Source: CAXBCP01 sp963974055 (GTDB lineage: Bacteria; Pseudomonadota; Alphaproteobacteria; MPNO01; UBA830). From it: DNA of 64,000 nucleotides. A model generated the notes under the pieces. It was not told the DNA's origin. It did no database searches and saw only the letters and a list, made by a program, of their open reading frames with translations. Each line of letters opens with the position of its first letter. Within the stretch, counting starts at the first letter, position 1. Below, in pieces: positions 43,960 through 53,626 of the stretch. Location of the stretch: contig CAXBCP010000006.1 of NCBI GenBank assembly GCA_963974055.1, forward strand, positions 1 through 64,000, read 5' to 3'. Position numbers and translations under genes: made by a program.

Positions 43960-44949
43960 ATGCGCGCAATCATTGCCCGGGAACTGGGCCCGCCGGAAAA
44001 CCTTGAGATTGAGGATATCGCGCCGCTGACCGCGGGACCGGGACAGGTTGTCGTCGATAACAGGGCGGCGGCCGTGAACTTTCCGGACCTGCTTGTGATG
44101 GAAGGTAAATACCAGGTTCGGCCGCCGCTGCCGTTCTCCCCGGGCAAGGAAGGCGCCGGTATCGTCAAATCGATCGGCGACGGCGTGACTGCGCTGAAAC
44201 CCGGCGACCGGGTGATGGTGCAGGTCGAATACGGCACCTATGCGCAGGAGGTCGTGGCCGAAGAATCGCACTGCTATCCTATCCCCGACGGGGTGTCGTT
44301 CGAGGAGGCGGCGGCCATCGGCATCGCTTACCAGACAGCGTATTTCGCCCTTGTCGCCCGCGCCTATGTGAAGGAAGGCCAGACCGTTCTTGTCACCGGG
44401 GCTTCGGGAAGCGTCGGGCTCGCGGCGATGCAGCTGGCGAAGGCGTGGGGCTGCACGGTGATCGCCGGGCTCACGACCATGGCGAAGGAAGACCTCGCGC
44501 GTGAAAATGGCGCCGATCATGTGATCGACCTGACCGCGGACGACCTGAAGAATTCAATCCGGGACCAGGTAAAGGACCTTACGGGCGGCGGCGTCGATAT
44601 CGTGATCGAGATCGTCGGCGGCGAGGTGTTCGACGGCGCGATACGGGCGCTGAATTTCGGTGGCAGTATCGTGGTCGTCGGGTTCACCAGCGGCACGATT
44701 CCGTCGATGAAGGTGAATTACACGTTGCTGAAGAACATCGCCGTTACCGGGGTGAACTGGGCCGAATACCGGGACAGGGATCCCGCCTGGGTACAGCGCG
44801 TCCAGACGGAGATTTTCGAGATGGTCTCTGCCGGAAAACTGAATGTCCCGGTTCAGGCGGTCTTTCCGATGGACCGCATTGTCGATGCCTGCAAGGTGCT
44901 CACCGACCGCCAGGTCCGTGGCAAGGTTGTCATCACGACGGAAGCGTAG
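43960..44949 (+). CDS. NADPH:quinone oxidoreductase-like medium-chain reductase
   Basis: A 329-residue MDR-family protein of the zinc-independent quinone oxidoreductase group. It has GroES-like N-terminal domain features (VNFPDLLVMEGKYQ, PFSPGKEGAGIV) and the NADPH-binding VTGASGSVGLAAMQLA. It likely reduces an enone or quinone, or an acyl-CoA intermediate. It starts 81 bases after an operator shared with the CoA ligase at 47240, suggesting a common pathway. It converges with the nitroreductase gene. Confidence 0.88.
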   Translation: MRAIIARELGPPENLEIEDIAPLTAGPGQVVVDNRAAAVNFPDLLVMEGKYQVRPPLPFSPGKEGAGIVKSIGDGVTALKPGDRVMVQVEYGTYAQEVVAEESHCYPIPDGVSFEEAAAIGIAYQTAYFALVARAYVKEGQTVLVTGASGSVGLAAMQLAKAWGCTVIAGLTTMAKEDLARENGADHVIDLTADDLKNSIRDQVKDLTGGGVDIVIEIVGGEVFDGAIRALNFGGSIVVVGFTSGTIPSMKVNYTLLKNIAVTGVNWAEYRDRDPAWVQRVQTEIFEMVSAGKLNVPVQAVFPMDRIVDACKVLTDRQVRGKVVITTEA

Positions 44950-44962
44950 GGCAGGGCCGCCG

Positions 44963-45559
44963 TCAGTTGGCTGACGACCATTCCGACACGATGCTGTCGT
45001 ACTCGGGGCGGGCGCGTTCCGTCGCGTCGGCCATTTCATTGCCGAAATAGAGATACCCGGCGATTGCGTCGTCGGTGTCCGCGCCGAGCGCGGCCTTGAC
45101 ATCGGCATCGTAGGCGTACCATTCGGTCAGCCATTGCGCGGCGTATCCCATAGCCTGGGCGGCGATCAGCATGGTCTGGCAGGCGGCGCCCGAGGAAAGA
45201 ACCTGTTCCCATTCGGGAATCTTGTGTCCCCTGTTCACTTTCGACAGCACGGCCACGACCACAGGGGCGCGGGTCAGGCGTTCCTGTTCCATTTCGATCT
45301 GTTCTTCGATCGCGTCGGGATTGTTCTTTTTGTAGGATTCGGCGATCACGTCGCCGATGGCATTGCGGGCATCGCCGCGGATTATAATAAAGCGCCAGGG
45401 GGTGAGGCGGCCGTGGTCCGGCACGCGCATGCCGGCTTCGAGAATTTTCCGCAGGTCGGCGTCGTCGGGTCCCGGCCCGTCCATCATCCGGGCAACGGTG
45501 GAGCGCCGTGACAGCAGAAATTCCAGTGTACCTGCGTCGCGCTTGTTCAGTTCCGTCAT
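44963..45559 (-). CDS. Nitroreductase family FMN oxidoreductase
   Basis: A 198-residue nitroreductase-family enzyme, an FMN homodimer of the NfsB/YdjA group. The start FLLSRRSTVARM is the FMN-phosphate region, with MRVPDHGRLTPWRFIII typical of YdjA-like proteins, and SSGAACQTMLIAAQAMGYAAQW later. It reduces nitro or activated double-bond compounds with NAD(P)H; the physiological substrate is unknown. It is 14 bases after the stop of the CoA ligase gene (45573), transcribed with it on the minus strand. Confidence 0.87.
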   Translation of the reverse strand: MTELNKRDAGTLEFLLSRRSTVARMMDGPGPDDADLRKILEAGMRVPDHGRLTPWRFIIIRGDARNAIGDVIAESYKKNNPDAIEEQIEMEQERLTRAPVVVAVLSKVNRGHKIPEWEQVLSSGAACQTMLIAAQAMGYAAQWLTEWYAYDADVKAALGADTDDAIAGYLYFGNEMADATERARPEYDSIVSEWSSAN

Positions 45560-45572
45560 GTTTTCTTGTTCC

Positions 45573-47240
45573 TCAGGTTATGCCGGCCTTCTCAGCGCGT
45601 TCGCGCTCCAGCTGGCGCAGGGCGCCGCGCTGAATCTTGCCGGTTGCGGTCAGCGGTAATTCGTCGACGAATTCGACTGCCCGCGGGTATTTGAATGCAG
45701 ATATCTGCGATTTAACGAAGTTCTGCAACTCCAGGATCGTGTCGTCAATTGTATCTTTTCCGGTATCCTCATCCGACGTCGGAATTACGAACGCCTTGAC
45801 GATCTGTCCCCGGTCCTTGTCGGGCGTCCCGACGACCGCGGCTTCGCGTACTTTAGGGTGTTCAAGTAGGACCGCTTCGACTTCGAGTCCAGATACATTG
45901 TATCCGCCGGTCAGGATCATGTCATCCGTGCGGGCTTCGTAATACAGGTAGCCGTCGGCGTCGATCCGGCACAGATCGCCAGACTTGTTCCAGCCGTCAT
46001 GGATATAGGCTTTCTGGCGTTCCAGGTCGTCCAGGTAGCGGCAGCCATTGGGGCCCTTGACGATCATCTGGCCGATTTCGTCCGGTTTCACATCGTTCAT
46101 GTTGTCATCGACGATGCGAACCTGAAATCCCGGGATCGCCTTGCCGATGGCGCCGGGTTTTATGTCGTCGCCGCTGGCGGAAATGAAGATGTGGAGAAGT
46201 TCTGAGACGCCGAGTCCGTTGATCATCGCAACGCCCGTGATGTCCTGCCATTCCTTGAATGTCGCCGGGGCCAGCGGTTCGCCCCCGGCAATGCATTCGC
46301 GCAGGCTCGACAGGTCGTAATCCCGGGCCTTGTCGAGCATCAGTTTGTAGCCAGACGGGGTCGAGAAACAGACCGTTGCCTTGTACTTTTCGATGGTCTG
46401 GAGCACGGCTTCCGGCGTGCCGCGTTCCAGGAGCACCGCCGTGGCGCCGAAACGGAACGTATCGGGGATAAAGGCGCAAAGACCGTACAGAAAAGCGATC
46501 TGGGGGCTGCCGCAGACAATGTCGCCCGGTTTTATTTTGACGACGTGACCGATGAAGCAGTCGGCTGCCGCCAGGATATCGCGGTGAAAGTGCAGGGTGC
46601 CTTTGGGCGTTCCGGTCGACCCCGACGTAAAACCGATGATCGCCGGATCGTCCGCCGCGGTATCGACGGCAGTAAAGTCGTCGGACCTGGTTTTCATCGC
46701 CACTTCGAGTCCGTCCGCACGATCGCCCCCGAAATACAGAATGTGTTCGAGGTCTTCCGCCGTTTCGTTCGCCTTGTCGATATCTTCGGCAAGGTTGTCA
46801 TGGGAAATCGCAAAGCGGACCTTTGCCTTGCCGATCATGTAGACCAGTTCGCGTTCGCGCAGGACCGGCATCGTGGTGATGGCGACACCGCCGGCCTTCA
46901 GCACCGCCAGCCAGGATGCGATCAGCATCGGGTGGTTGCCGCTGCGGATGAGCACGCGTTCGCCCGGTTTGAAGCCGTAATCTTCGACCAGCACATTCGC
47001 GATGCGGTTCATGCGGTGCATCAGATCGCGGTATGTCCAGGTGTCGTCGCCGAACAACAGCGCCGGTTTGTCGGCGTATCCGGCGGCGACCTGTTTGTCG
47101 ATCAGTTCGACGGCGGCGTTGAAGCGCGCCGGGTAGGCGGCGAGTTCGGGGAGGACAGAATAGTCCATTTCGGGCCACAGTTCGGGGCCGGGCATATTGT
47201 CCCGGATGAAGGTATCCACATGCGACGTAGGTTCTGTCAT
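45573..47240 (-). CDS. AMP-forming acyl/aryl-CoA ligase (benzoate-CoA ligase-like)
   Basis: A 555-residue ANL-superfamily enzyme. It has the AMP-binding P-loop TSGSTGTPKGTLHFH, the A5 region INGLGVSELLHIF, A7 SGDLCRIDADGYLYYEART and the final catalytic Lys in ATGKIQRGAL. It resembles benzoate- and 2-aminobenzoate-CoA ligases, so an aryl carboxylate is the likely substrate. The ATG at 47240 follows AGAGGCGTC; a longer frame to 47348 would run through the operator and is rejected. It is co-transcribed with the nitroreductase. Confidence 0.87.
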   Translation of the reverse strand: MTEPTSHVDTFIRDNMPGPELWPEMDYSVLPELAAYPARFNAAVELIDKQVAAGYADKPALLFGDDTWTYRDLMHRMNRIANVLVEDYGFKPGERVLIRSGNHPMLIASWLAVLKAGGVAITTMPVLRERELVYMIGKAKVRFAISHDNLAEDIDKANETAEDLEHILYFGGDRADGLEVAMKTRSDDFTAVDTAADDPAIIGFTSGSTGTPKGTLHFHRDILAAADCFIGHVVKIKPGDIVCGSPQIAFLYGLCAFIPDTFRFGATAVLLERGTPEAVLQTIEKYKATVCFSTPSGYKLMLDKARDYDLSSLRECIAGGEPLAPATFKEWQDITGVAMINGLGVSELLHIFISASGDDIKPGAIGKAIPGFQVRIVDDNMNDVKPDEIGQMIVKGPNGCRYLDDLERQKAYIHDGWNKSGDLCRIDADGYLYYEARTDDMILTGGYNVSGLEVEAVLLEHPKVREAAVVGTPDKDRGQIVKAFVIPTSDEDTGKDTIDDTILELQNFVKSQISAFKYPRAVEFVDELPLTATGKIQRGALRQLERERAEKAGIT

Positions 47241-47315
47241 GACGCCTCTGCTTATTGCTTGGTCTGGTGTTTCAGCCTGCCGGCGTCGACCGGCCGGATG
47301 GCGGTTCGGTATAGT

Positions 47316-47333
47316 TTTTACGGTAGTGTAAAA
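47316..47333. promoter_or_regulatory. Inverted-repeat operator between CoA ligase and hyuB
   Basis: TTTTAC-GGTAGT-GTAAAA (47316-47333) differs at one base from TTTTAC-GTTAGT-GTAAAA at 43860-43877. It lies in the divergent gap 76 bases upstream of the CoA ligase start and 44 bases before hyuB. Confidence 0.65.
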
Positions 47334-47376
47334 TTTTGTTGGAATCAAGCATACCGGATGCTACACCAAGGTGTGA

Positions 47377-49425
47377 ATGCAGACTGATTTTCGGATGGAT
47401 AGGGGTGACATGAAAGATCTTGTGCAGCTGGAGCTTATCCGCGAGTCGCTGATCGCCGTCGTCAATGAAATGCGGGCGAATATCATTCATTCGTCCTATG
47501 CGCCGATCATATACGAAGGTCACGATTTTTCCTGCGCCCTGATGTCGGCGGACGGACGTCAGGTCGCACAGGGGCTTGCCGATCACCCGATTCATATTTT
47601 CGCAGTCCCGTATTCGACCCAGCAGGTCGTGGCCACGTTCAAGGACGATATCAACGAAGGCGACCTCTTCCTGCATAACGATCCTTATACCGGCGGCACC
47701 CATCTGAACGACGTGCTGATGCTGCACCCGGTGTTTTTCGACGGCAAGCTGAGCATGTTCGCGGCGATGCGCTGCCACTGGAACGATGTGGGCGGCATGA
47801 CCCCGGGCAGCCTGTCCGGCCGCGTGAACGAGATCATTCAGGAAGGCATCCGGATCGAGCCGACGAAGATCTGCGACCGCGGCGTCCTGAACGAGCCGTT
47901 CATGAACCTGCTGTTCAACAACATGCGCGCGCGGTCCGAACGCCTTGGCGATTTCAACGCGATGGTCGGTACCGGACGCAAGGCGGAAGAACATCTGCAG
48001 CGTCTGTTCAAACGCTTCGGCGACGGCTTGCTGGGCGGTATCGAGGAACTCATCGCCAGGTCCGAGCGGCAGCTCCGCGCCAAGATCGCCGAGCGCCCCG
48101 ACGGCGACTATTTCGCCGAAGGTTATATCGAAAGCGACGGCACCAATCCCGATCCGCTGGTGGTGAAGCTGAAACTGACCGTGAAGGGCGAGGAAATCAT
48201 CGCCGATTTCACCGGCACGTCGGCGCAGACAAACGGTCCGACGAATTGCGGCCCGGCGATGGCGCTGAACGCGGTCGGCACGATCGTAAAATCGTTTCTC
48301 GATGCGAAAACGCCGATCAATCAGGGGTCCTTCAATCCGATCACGGTGATTTCCGAAGAAGGCACCTTCATCAATGCGCGCAACGACGCGCCCTGCGGCG
48401 GTATGGCGGAATGCAAGTTCCTGATCGATTCTGTCGTCGCGTCGGCGATGGGCAAGGTGGCACCGGAAATGACGGTCGGCGACCTGAAAGGCGGGGCGAA
48501 CCACGTCATCATTTCCGGGTCCGACCCCCGTGGCAGCAATTACATCCATTACGAATGGCCGGCGGGCGGCACGGGTGCATCTGCCGGCACGGACGGATCG
48601 AACGCCGTGCGCAGCTATAACGAAGGCGACTTCAATTCGATCCAGTCGGTCGAAATGGTCGAAGCCCAGTTTCCGTTGCGGATCGAGCGTTGCGAAATAC
48701 GTCAGAGTGCGTGCGGCGACGGCGAATTTCGCGGTGGCTTTGGTCTGCGGCGCGACGTGCGCATTCTCGGCGACCGCGGCGCGCTGTCTGTCCTGTCGGA
48801 AAAGAACGTCATCCCGCCTTATGGCGTGGAAGGCGGCGCGAACGGGGCGGCGAACAGTTTTACGGTTATCCGCGACGGAAAAGTCACGGCGCCGTCCGCC
48901 GTGCCAGGCAAGGTGTCCGGCTTCGCGCTTCGGACCGGCGATATCGTGCGTGAGGAAACTGCCGGCGGCGGCGGGTATGGCGACCCGCTCAAGCGCGATC
49001 CGCAGAAAGTCATGGGCGATGTTGTGGAAGGCTATCTCAGCGCCGGAGAGGCCTTGCGCCGCTACGGGGTCGTGATCGACGGTGGCGCCATCGACGAAGA
49101 CGCGACCAGATTAAAACGGGCGGTCTTGCTGGAATCCAGAGTGTCAGCCGCCGTAGAACTTTCCAATGAAGAACTGACCGACGGCCCGCGGCGTCAGTTC
49201 CTGGTGCCGAACGGTCTGGCGGCTTCCCTGAACGTATCGGAGGGCGACCTTGTCGAACTCGTGACCGGCCGGGGCTCGCCGCTTCGCGCCTGGACGCGGC
49301 TCCGTGACGGCGGCGATGGCGAGAATATTGTTATCAGTGCCAGCAGCATGGATATCCTCGGCGTTGCGCCGGGTGATGTGGTGCAGGTGCGCGCCGCTCA
49401 ACCCCACCCCGAAATAGTCGCGTAG
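47377..49425 (+). CDS. hyuB: Hydantoinase B/oxoprolinase family protein
   Basis: A 682-residue HyuB-family subunit, with LVQLELIRESLIAVVNEMR near the start, HNDPYTGGTHLNDVLML and NDAPCGGMAECKFLID. HyuA/HyuB pairs use ATP to open hydantoin or 5-oxoproline rings, or to carboxylate acetone-like substrates. It is longer than many HyuB proteins (about 520-600) through its C-terminal part after the ETAGGGGYGDPLKRDP motif. ATG at 47377 follows AAGGTGTGA; ATG at 47410 is also possible. The stop lies ten bases before hyuA. Confidence 0.88.
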   Translation: MQTDFRMDRGDMKDLVQLELIRESLIAVVNEMRANIIHSSYAPIIYEGHDFSCALMSADGRQVAQGLADHPIHIFAVPYSTQQVVATFKDDINEGDLFLHNDPYTGGTHLNDVLMLHPVFFDGKLSMFAAMRCHWNDVGGMTPGSLSGRVNEIIQEGIRIEPTKICDRGVLNEPFMNLLFNNMRARSERLGDFNAMVGTGRKAEEHLQRLFKRFGDGLLGGIEELIARSERQLRAKIAERPDGDYFAEGYIESDGTNPDPLVVKLKLTVKGEEIIADFTGTSAQTNGPTNCGPAMALNAVGTIVKSFLDAKTPINQGSFNPITVISEEGTFINARNDAPCGGMAECKFLIDSVVASAMGKVAPEMTVGDLKGGANHVIISGSDPRGSNYIHYEWPAGGTGASAGTDGSNAVRSYNEGDFNSIQSVEMVEAQFPLRIERCEIRQSACGDGEFRGGFGLRRDVRILGDRGALSVLSEKNVIPPYGVEGGANGAANSFTVIRDGKVTAPSAVPGKVSGFALRTGDIVREETAGGGGYGDPLKRDPQKVMGDVVEGYLSAGEALRRYGVVIDGGAIDEDATRLKRAVLLESRVSAAVELSNEELTDGPRRQFLVPNGLAASLNVSEGDLVELVTGRGSPLRAWTRLRDGGDGENIVISASSMDILGVAPGDVVQVRAAQPHPEIVA

Positions 49426-49434
49426 GCAGGTCGT

Positions 49435-51483
49435 ATGTCAGATCAGAAATTTATCGTTGGTATCGATGTCGGGGGCACGTTCACGGACTTGCTCTGCCTG
49501 AACACGGAAACGCAGGAACTGCTGTCGGAAAAAGTGCCGTCGATTCCCGGCAGCCAGTGGAAGGGCGTGCTTGGCGCGCTGGAACAGCTCGGCATCGATT
49601 ACGGTGAAATCCGGGCTTTCGTTCACGGAACGACAATCGCGACGAATGCGTTGCTGGAGCGCAAGGGCGCAAAGACGGGGCTGGTGACGACCGATGGATT
49701 TCGCGACACGCTGGAGATCGGCCGCACGCGCCGCCTTATCGGCGGGTTGTTCGATATCAAGTTCGTAAAACCGAAAGCGCTCGTCAGCCGCGACCTCCGT
49801 GTCGAGATCGGCGAACGCGTGGCGGCGGACGGCGAAGTTCTCCAGTCGGTCGACGACGTGGATTTCGCGCCGGTCGTCGAAAAATTTCGCGACAGCGGCG
49901 TCGAGGCGATTGCCGTCGCATTCATGAATTCCTATCGGAACAGCGAGAACGAAGACAAGGCCCTGGCGAAACTGCAGGCACTTGCCGGCGATGTGCCCGT
50001 CTGCGCCTCGACAGGCGTTGTCCCGGAAAAAGGCGAGTTCGAGCGTTTTTCAACCTGCGTTCTCAATGCCTACCTGACACCGGTCGTGACCACGTATCTC
50101 GAAACCCTGGCCGCCGAACTCGAAGGGCAGGGGATCAGTGCGCCGGTCAGCGTGATGGGATCTAATGGCGGCGTGATGACGTTGGACCAGGCCGCGAAGT
50201 TCGCTGCCGGGACCTTCCTGTCCGGGCCGGTCGGCGGCGCCGGCGGTGCCGTGCGGATATGCGAAATGGCCGGTGTCGACGACTGCATCACTTTCGACAT
50301 GGGCGGAACGAGTACGGACGTCGCGCTGATCCATCAGTTGACGCCGCGGATCAGCCATTCGAACCAGATCGATGCCTATCCGCTGCAGGTGCCGCAGCTC
50401 GATATTCACACGATCGGCGCCGGCGGCGGTTCTATCGCCTGGGTGCAGCCCGACGGAACGCTCGAGGTCGGGCCGCAGAGCGCCGGTGCGATGCCCGGTC
50501 CGGCCTGCTACCAGCGGGGCGGGACGGAGCCGACGATATCGGACGCAAATCTCATGCTCGGCCGCCTGCCCACCGATCGGACATTATCCGGCGGCCTGCA
50601 GCTTTCGAAGGCGCTTTCGGAAAAGGCTTTTGCCGATCTTGGCGAAAAGCTCGGTGACGGTGCGGGCTCGGCGGTTCAACTCGCGGACGGCGTGTTGCGG
50701 ATCGCAGTTTCGAAAATGGCCGGCGCGGTGCGTGAGGTGTCCGTTCATCGCGGATTCGACCCGCGAGATTTCGCCCTGCTCGGTTTCGGCGGCGCCGGAC
50801 CGATGCACGTCTTTCTCGTCGCCGAGGAATTATCCATTCCGCAGGTCATCGTGCCACGTTTTCCAGGGCATTTGTCGGCACTGGGCCAGTTGCTGGCCGA
50901 CCTCCGTCATGACTTCGTGGTCGCCTGGGGCGGCCCGCTCGACGAGATTGACATCGAGGATCTTCGGGGCAAAGCCGGGGCGATGCGCGACGATGCCACG
51001 GCGCGGCTTATCGCGGACGGGTTCGGCGAGGACCGGCACGAACATACCTTTACCCTCGATATGCGGTATGTGGGCCAGTCTTTCACCCTGTCGATCCCGT
51101 GCGACCCGCTGTCGACGTCGTGGGACGAACTACGCGAAGCCTTCCATAACCGGCACGAGCAGACATTCGGCCGCGCCGACCGGCATAGCGAGGTCGAACT
51201 TGTGAATGTCCGGTTGTTCTCGCTCGGCCTGATCGACAAGCCTGCCCTGAACTTTGCGCCGACGGAAACCGGCGCTTCGGTTATCGAAACCCGGCAGGTT
51301 TGGTTCGGCGACGACTGGACCGATTGCCCGATCATGGACCGGACGCGAATGGGCGCCGGAGAAAGTTTCCAGGGCCCGATGATTATCGAGGAAGCGGGCG
51401 GCACATCGGTCGTGCCGCCGGGATGGACGGTGAACGTCCACGCGTCCGGCTCGTTGGATTGCCGGCGGCGCTACGATGACTGA
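49435..51483 (+). CDS. hyuA: Hydantoinase A/oxoprolinase family protein
   Basis: A 682-residue HyuA subunit with an ASKHA-type ATP site: GIDVGGTFTDLLCL near residue 9, HGTTIATNALLERKG, and the middle-domain DDCITFDMGGTSTDVALI. It forms the complex with HyuB encoded just upstream. The pair sits beside an aryl-CoA ligase and an aminotransferase, so an N-containing or ring substrate is plausible but not shown. Confidence 0.9.
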   Translation: MSDQKFIVGIDVGGTFTDLLCLNTETQELLSEKVPSIPGSQWKGVLGALEQLGIDYGEIRAFVHGTTIATNALLERKGAKTGLVTTDGFRDTLEIGRTRRLIGGLFDIKFVKPKALVSRDLRVEIGERVAADGEVLQSVDDVDFAPVVEKFRDSGVEAIAVAFMNSYRNSENEDKALAKLQALAGDVPVCASTGVVPEKGEFERFSTCVLNAYLTPVVTTYLETLAAELEGQGISAPVSVMGSNGGVMTLDQAAKFAAGTFLSGPVGGAGGAVRICEMAGVDDCITFDMGGTSTDVALIHQLTPRISHSNQIDAYPLQVPQLDIHTIGAGGGSIAWVQPDGTLEVGPQSAGAMPGPACYQRGGTEPTISDANLMLGRLPTDRTLSGGLQLSKALSEKAFADLGEKLGDGAGSAVQLADGVLRIAVSKMAGAVREVSVHRGFDPRDFALLGFGGAGPMHVFLVAEELSIPQVIVPRFPGHLSALGQLLADLRHDFVVAWGGPLDEIDIEDLRGKAGAMRDDATARLIADGFGEDRHEHTFTLDMRYVGQSFTLSIPCDPLSTSWDELREAFHNRHEQTFGRADRHSEVELVNVRLFSLGLIDKPALNFAPTETGASVIETRQVWFGDDWTDCPIMDRTRMGAGESFQGPMIIEEAGGTSVVPPGWTVNVHASGSLDCRRRYDD

Positions 51484-51505
51484 GAATTGTTGCCACCCCC
51501 ATGCC

Positions 51506-51525
51506 GCCGGGAGTAGCTTCCCGGC
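51506..51525 (+). other. Small hairpin between hyuA and the aminotransferase
   Basis: GCCGGGA (51506-51512) and TCCCGGC (51519-51525) form a seven-base stem over six bases. No T-run follows; it may tune expression inside the operon. Confidence 0.3.
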
Positions 51526-51552
51526 CTGCTTCTTCCGGACGAGGAAACCGAA

Positions 51553-52881
51553 ATGACGCCTGCTGAAACTGCCGTTAGCGAAGCTCCCGAACCCGTCGGC
51601 GCGATGAGCCATGACGAGTACTACAAGATAGCCGGCGATTGCCTTCCCGGTTCCGGTCTGGGAAGTTATTCGCTGCCCGACGATGTGCGCTTCGTCATTC
51701 ACAAGGGGGAGGGGCCGCGTCTTCAGGACGTGCGCGGGCGCTGGTATATCGATTATGTCGGCGGCGCCGGCGCTCTGATCCTCGGGCACGCTTTCCCGAC
51801 CGTTGTGGATGCGGTCAAGGACCAGGCCGAGCGCGGGATTCATTTCTTCGGGACGCTGAACGAACAGGCGATCCAGCTTGCCGAGCAACTGGTGCCTCTT
51901 ATTCCCTGTGCCGACCGTATCGCGTTTACGACCACGGGATCGGAAGCGACAGCCTATGCAATGCGCACCGCCCGCGCCGCGACCGGGCGCAGCAAGGTCC
52001 TGAAATTCGAGGGCGCCTATCACGGCAATCACGATTATTCCGCCTTCAGCGTGACGCCGACGGCATTGTCGAACTATCCTCAGGGGCGCCCCGATACGGG
52101 CGGGCTACCGGCCAATATGGTCGATAACGTCCTGATTTCGCCTTACAACGATCTCGATACCCTGCGCCGCATCGTCGAGGAAAACCGCGAGGACCTTGCG
52201 GCCGTTATCGTAGAGCCGATCCAGCGCATCATCTTTCCGACGGAAGATTTTCTGCCGGGCGTCCGCAAGATTTGCGACGACAATGGTGTCCTGCTGATAT
52301 TCGACGAGGTCGTGACCGGTTTCCGGCTCGGTCTGGGGGGCGCACAGGAGTTTTTCGGCGTGCTGCCCGACATCGCGAGCTACGGCAAGGTCGTCGGCGG
52401 CGGCGGGCCGCTGGGCTGTGTTGGCGGCAAGGCCGAATACATGGACCTGATGAGCCCGCTCAATCGCGGAAAGGCCAACTATTCCTATGTAAACGGCACC
52501 TTGCACGGAAACCCTGTCGCGGCCGTCGCGGGGCTGGCAACACTGGCGGAGCTCAAAAAAACGTCTTTCTACACGGACCTGCATGCGCTTGCCGACGATG
52601 TCTGCAAAGCCTGCCAGGAAGTGCTCGACAAGAACCGCGTGCCGGCCATTGCGACCGGGAAGGGGTCTTTCTGGCAGATTCTGTTCATGGACAAGCCGCC
52701 GGTGAATCATGCCGACGTGATGAACGCCGACAACGTTTCCGGGCGGGCGCTCGATCTGGCGCAGATGCATGAAGGGCTTTATGTGCTGCCCAACGTGCGC
52801 CGCTTCGTTTCCGCGGTTCATACCGGGCAGGATATCGAAGACACCGTCAGGGCGCTCGACGCGGCGTGCAAGCGCCTCTGA
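51553..52881 (+). CDS. Class III aminotransferase / glutamate-1-semialdehyde aminomutase-like
   Basis: A 442-residue PLP enzyme. It has the cofactor pocket TTTGSEATAYAMRTARAATG, LKFEGAYHGNHDYS, the Asp in LLIFDEVVTGFRLG and the PLP lysine in SYGKVVGGGGPLGC. By sequence it is closer to GSA-aminomutase-like catabolic aminotransferases than to HemL itself. It may transaminate an amino intermediate of the surrounding pathway. AGGAAACC precedes the ATG. Its TGA overlaps the next ATG by one base. Confidence 0.85.
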   Translation: MTPAETAVSEAPEPVGAMSHDEYYKIAGDCLPGSGLGSYSLPDDVRFVIHKGEGPRLQDVRGRWYIDYVGGAGALILGHAFPTVVDAVKDQAERGIHFFGTLNEQAIQLAEQLVPLIPCADRIAFTTTGSEATAYAMRTARAATGRSKVLKFEGAYHGNHDYSAFSVTPTALSNYPQGRPDTGGLPANMVDNVLISPYNDLDTLRRIVEENREDLAAVIVEPIQRIIFPTEDFLPGVRKICDDNGVLLIFDEVVTGFRLGLGGAQEFFGVLPDIASYGKVVGGGGPLGCVGGKAEYMDLMSPLNRGKANYSYVNGTLHGNPVAAVAGLATLAELKKTSFYTDLHALADDVCKACQEVLDKNRVPAIATGKGSFWQILFMDKPPVNHADVMNADNVSGRALDLAQMHEGLYVLPNVRRFVSAVHTGQDIEDTVRALDAACKRL

Positions 52882-53603
52882 TGGCGGAGGAACTGTCCGG
52901 CCGCAAGGGCGGCGCTGTACTGTTTTCCGAAATGACCCCGCCTGACGGTCAGGAGGACCAGTTCAACGACTGGTACAACAATCATCACATGCCGAGCCAT
53001 GTGTACGGCGTGTCGGGATTTTGCTCCGGTCAACGCTACAAGGATCCGGAAAAACCCGACTATCTGGCCGTCTACGATCTGAAATCGCCGGACACGCTGA
53101 CCGACGAGGAATACCGGACGCGGAAATATACGCCGGATGCCCCGACGAAAAAGATGCTGTCGGCGGTCGTCGCGTTCACCCGGTATATCGGCGAGGAGAT
53201 CAGTTTTCGAACGCGTGACGGCATGTCGGTAGATGACGCACTCGATGCAGATGTCATTCTCGGCGTTTTCTTTACGGTGCCGGACGGGGCGGTTGACGAA
53301 TTCATCGAATGGTACGAAACGGAACATACGCCGATGCTGCTGAAAAACAGCGGATGGCGGATGGCGCGGCATATGAAGATCGTCGATTCGGACCCCAACC
53401 CGTTCACCCACATGATGCTGCATTACATCGACAGCGAGGCGGTGCTCGACAGCGATGAAGTGGCGGCGTCGCGTGCGACGGAATGGCGCTTGCGCCTTGC
53501 GCAGGAAGACTGGTTCAGGCCGCATCTGGTCCATTATCGCCGATACGGAAAGCGTTATCATAAGGGTGAAGCCGAAGCTGCGACGTTTACCCTCGATATC
53601 TGA
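52881..53603 (+). CDS. Dimeric alpha/beta-barrel (EthD-like) protein, function unknown
   Basis: A 240-residue soluble protein with two ferredoxin-like halves. Each half has the pattern of small stress/EthD-type barrels: EDQFNDWYNNHHMPSHV near residue 24 and VDEFIEWYETEHTPMLLKN in the second half, with conserved Trp-Tyr and His-x-Pro. This looks like an internal duplication. Such proteins bind or isomerise small hydrophobic metabolites; its reaction is unknown. It is translationally coupled to the aminotransferase (TGATG). Confidence 0.7.
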   Translation: MAEELSGRKGGAVLFSEMTPPDGQEDQFNDWYNNHHMPSHVYGVSGFCSGQRYKDPEKPDYLAVYDLKSPDTLTDEEYRTRKYTPDAPTKKMLSAVVAFTRYIGEEISFRTRDGMSVDDALDADVILGVFFTVPDGAVDEFIEWYETEHTPMLLKNSGWRMARHMKIVDSDPNPFTHMMLHYIDSEAVLDSDEVAASRATEWRLRLAQEDWFRPHLVHYRRYGKRYHKGEAEAATFTLDI

Positions 53604-53626
53604 AAATAATCCAACAGGAGAGAAAA

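Noticed and set aside
51553..52881. Calling the aminotransferase hemL
   Set aside because: It sits in a catabolic operon with hyuBA and no tetrapyrrole genes; similarity is to the wider GSA-aminomutase-like group.
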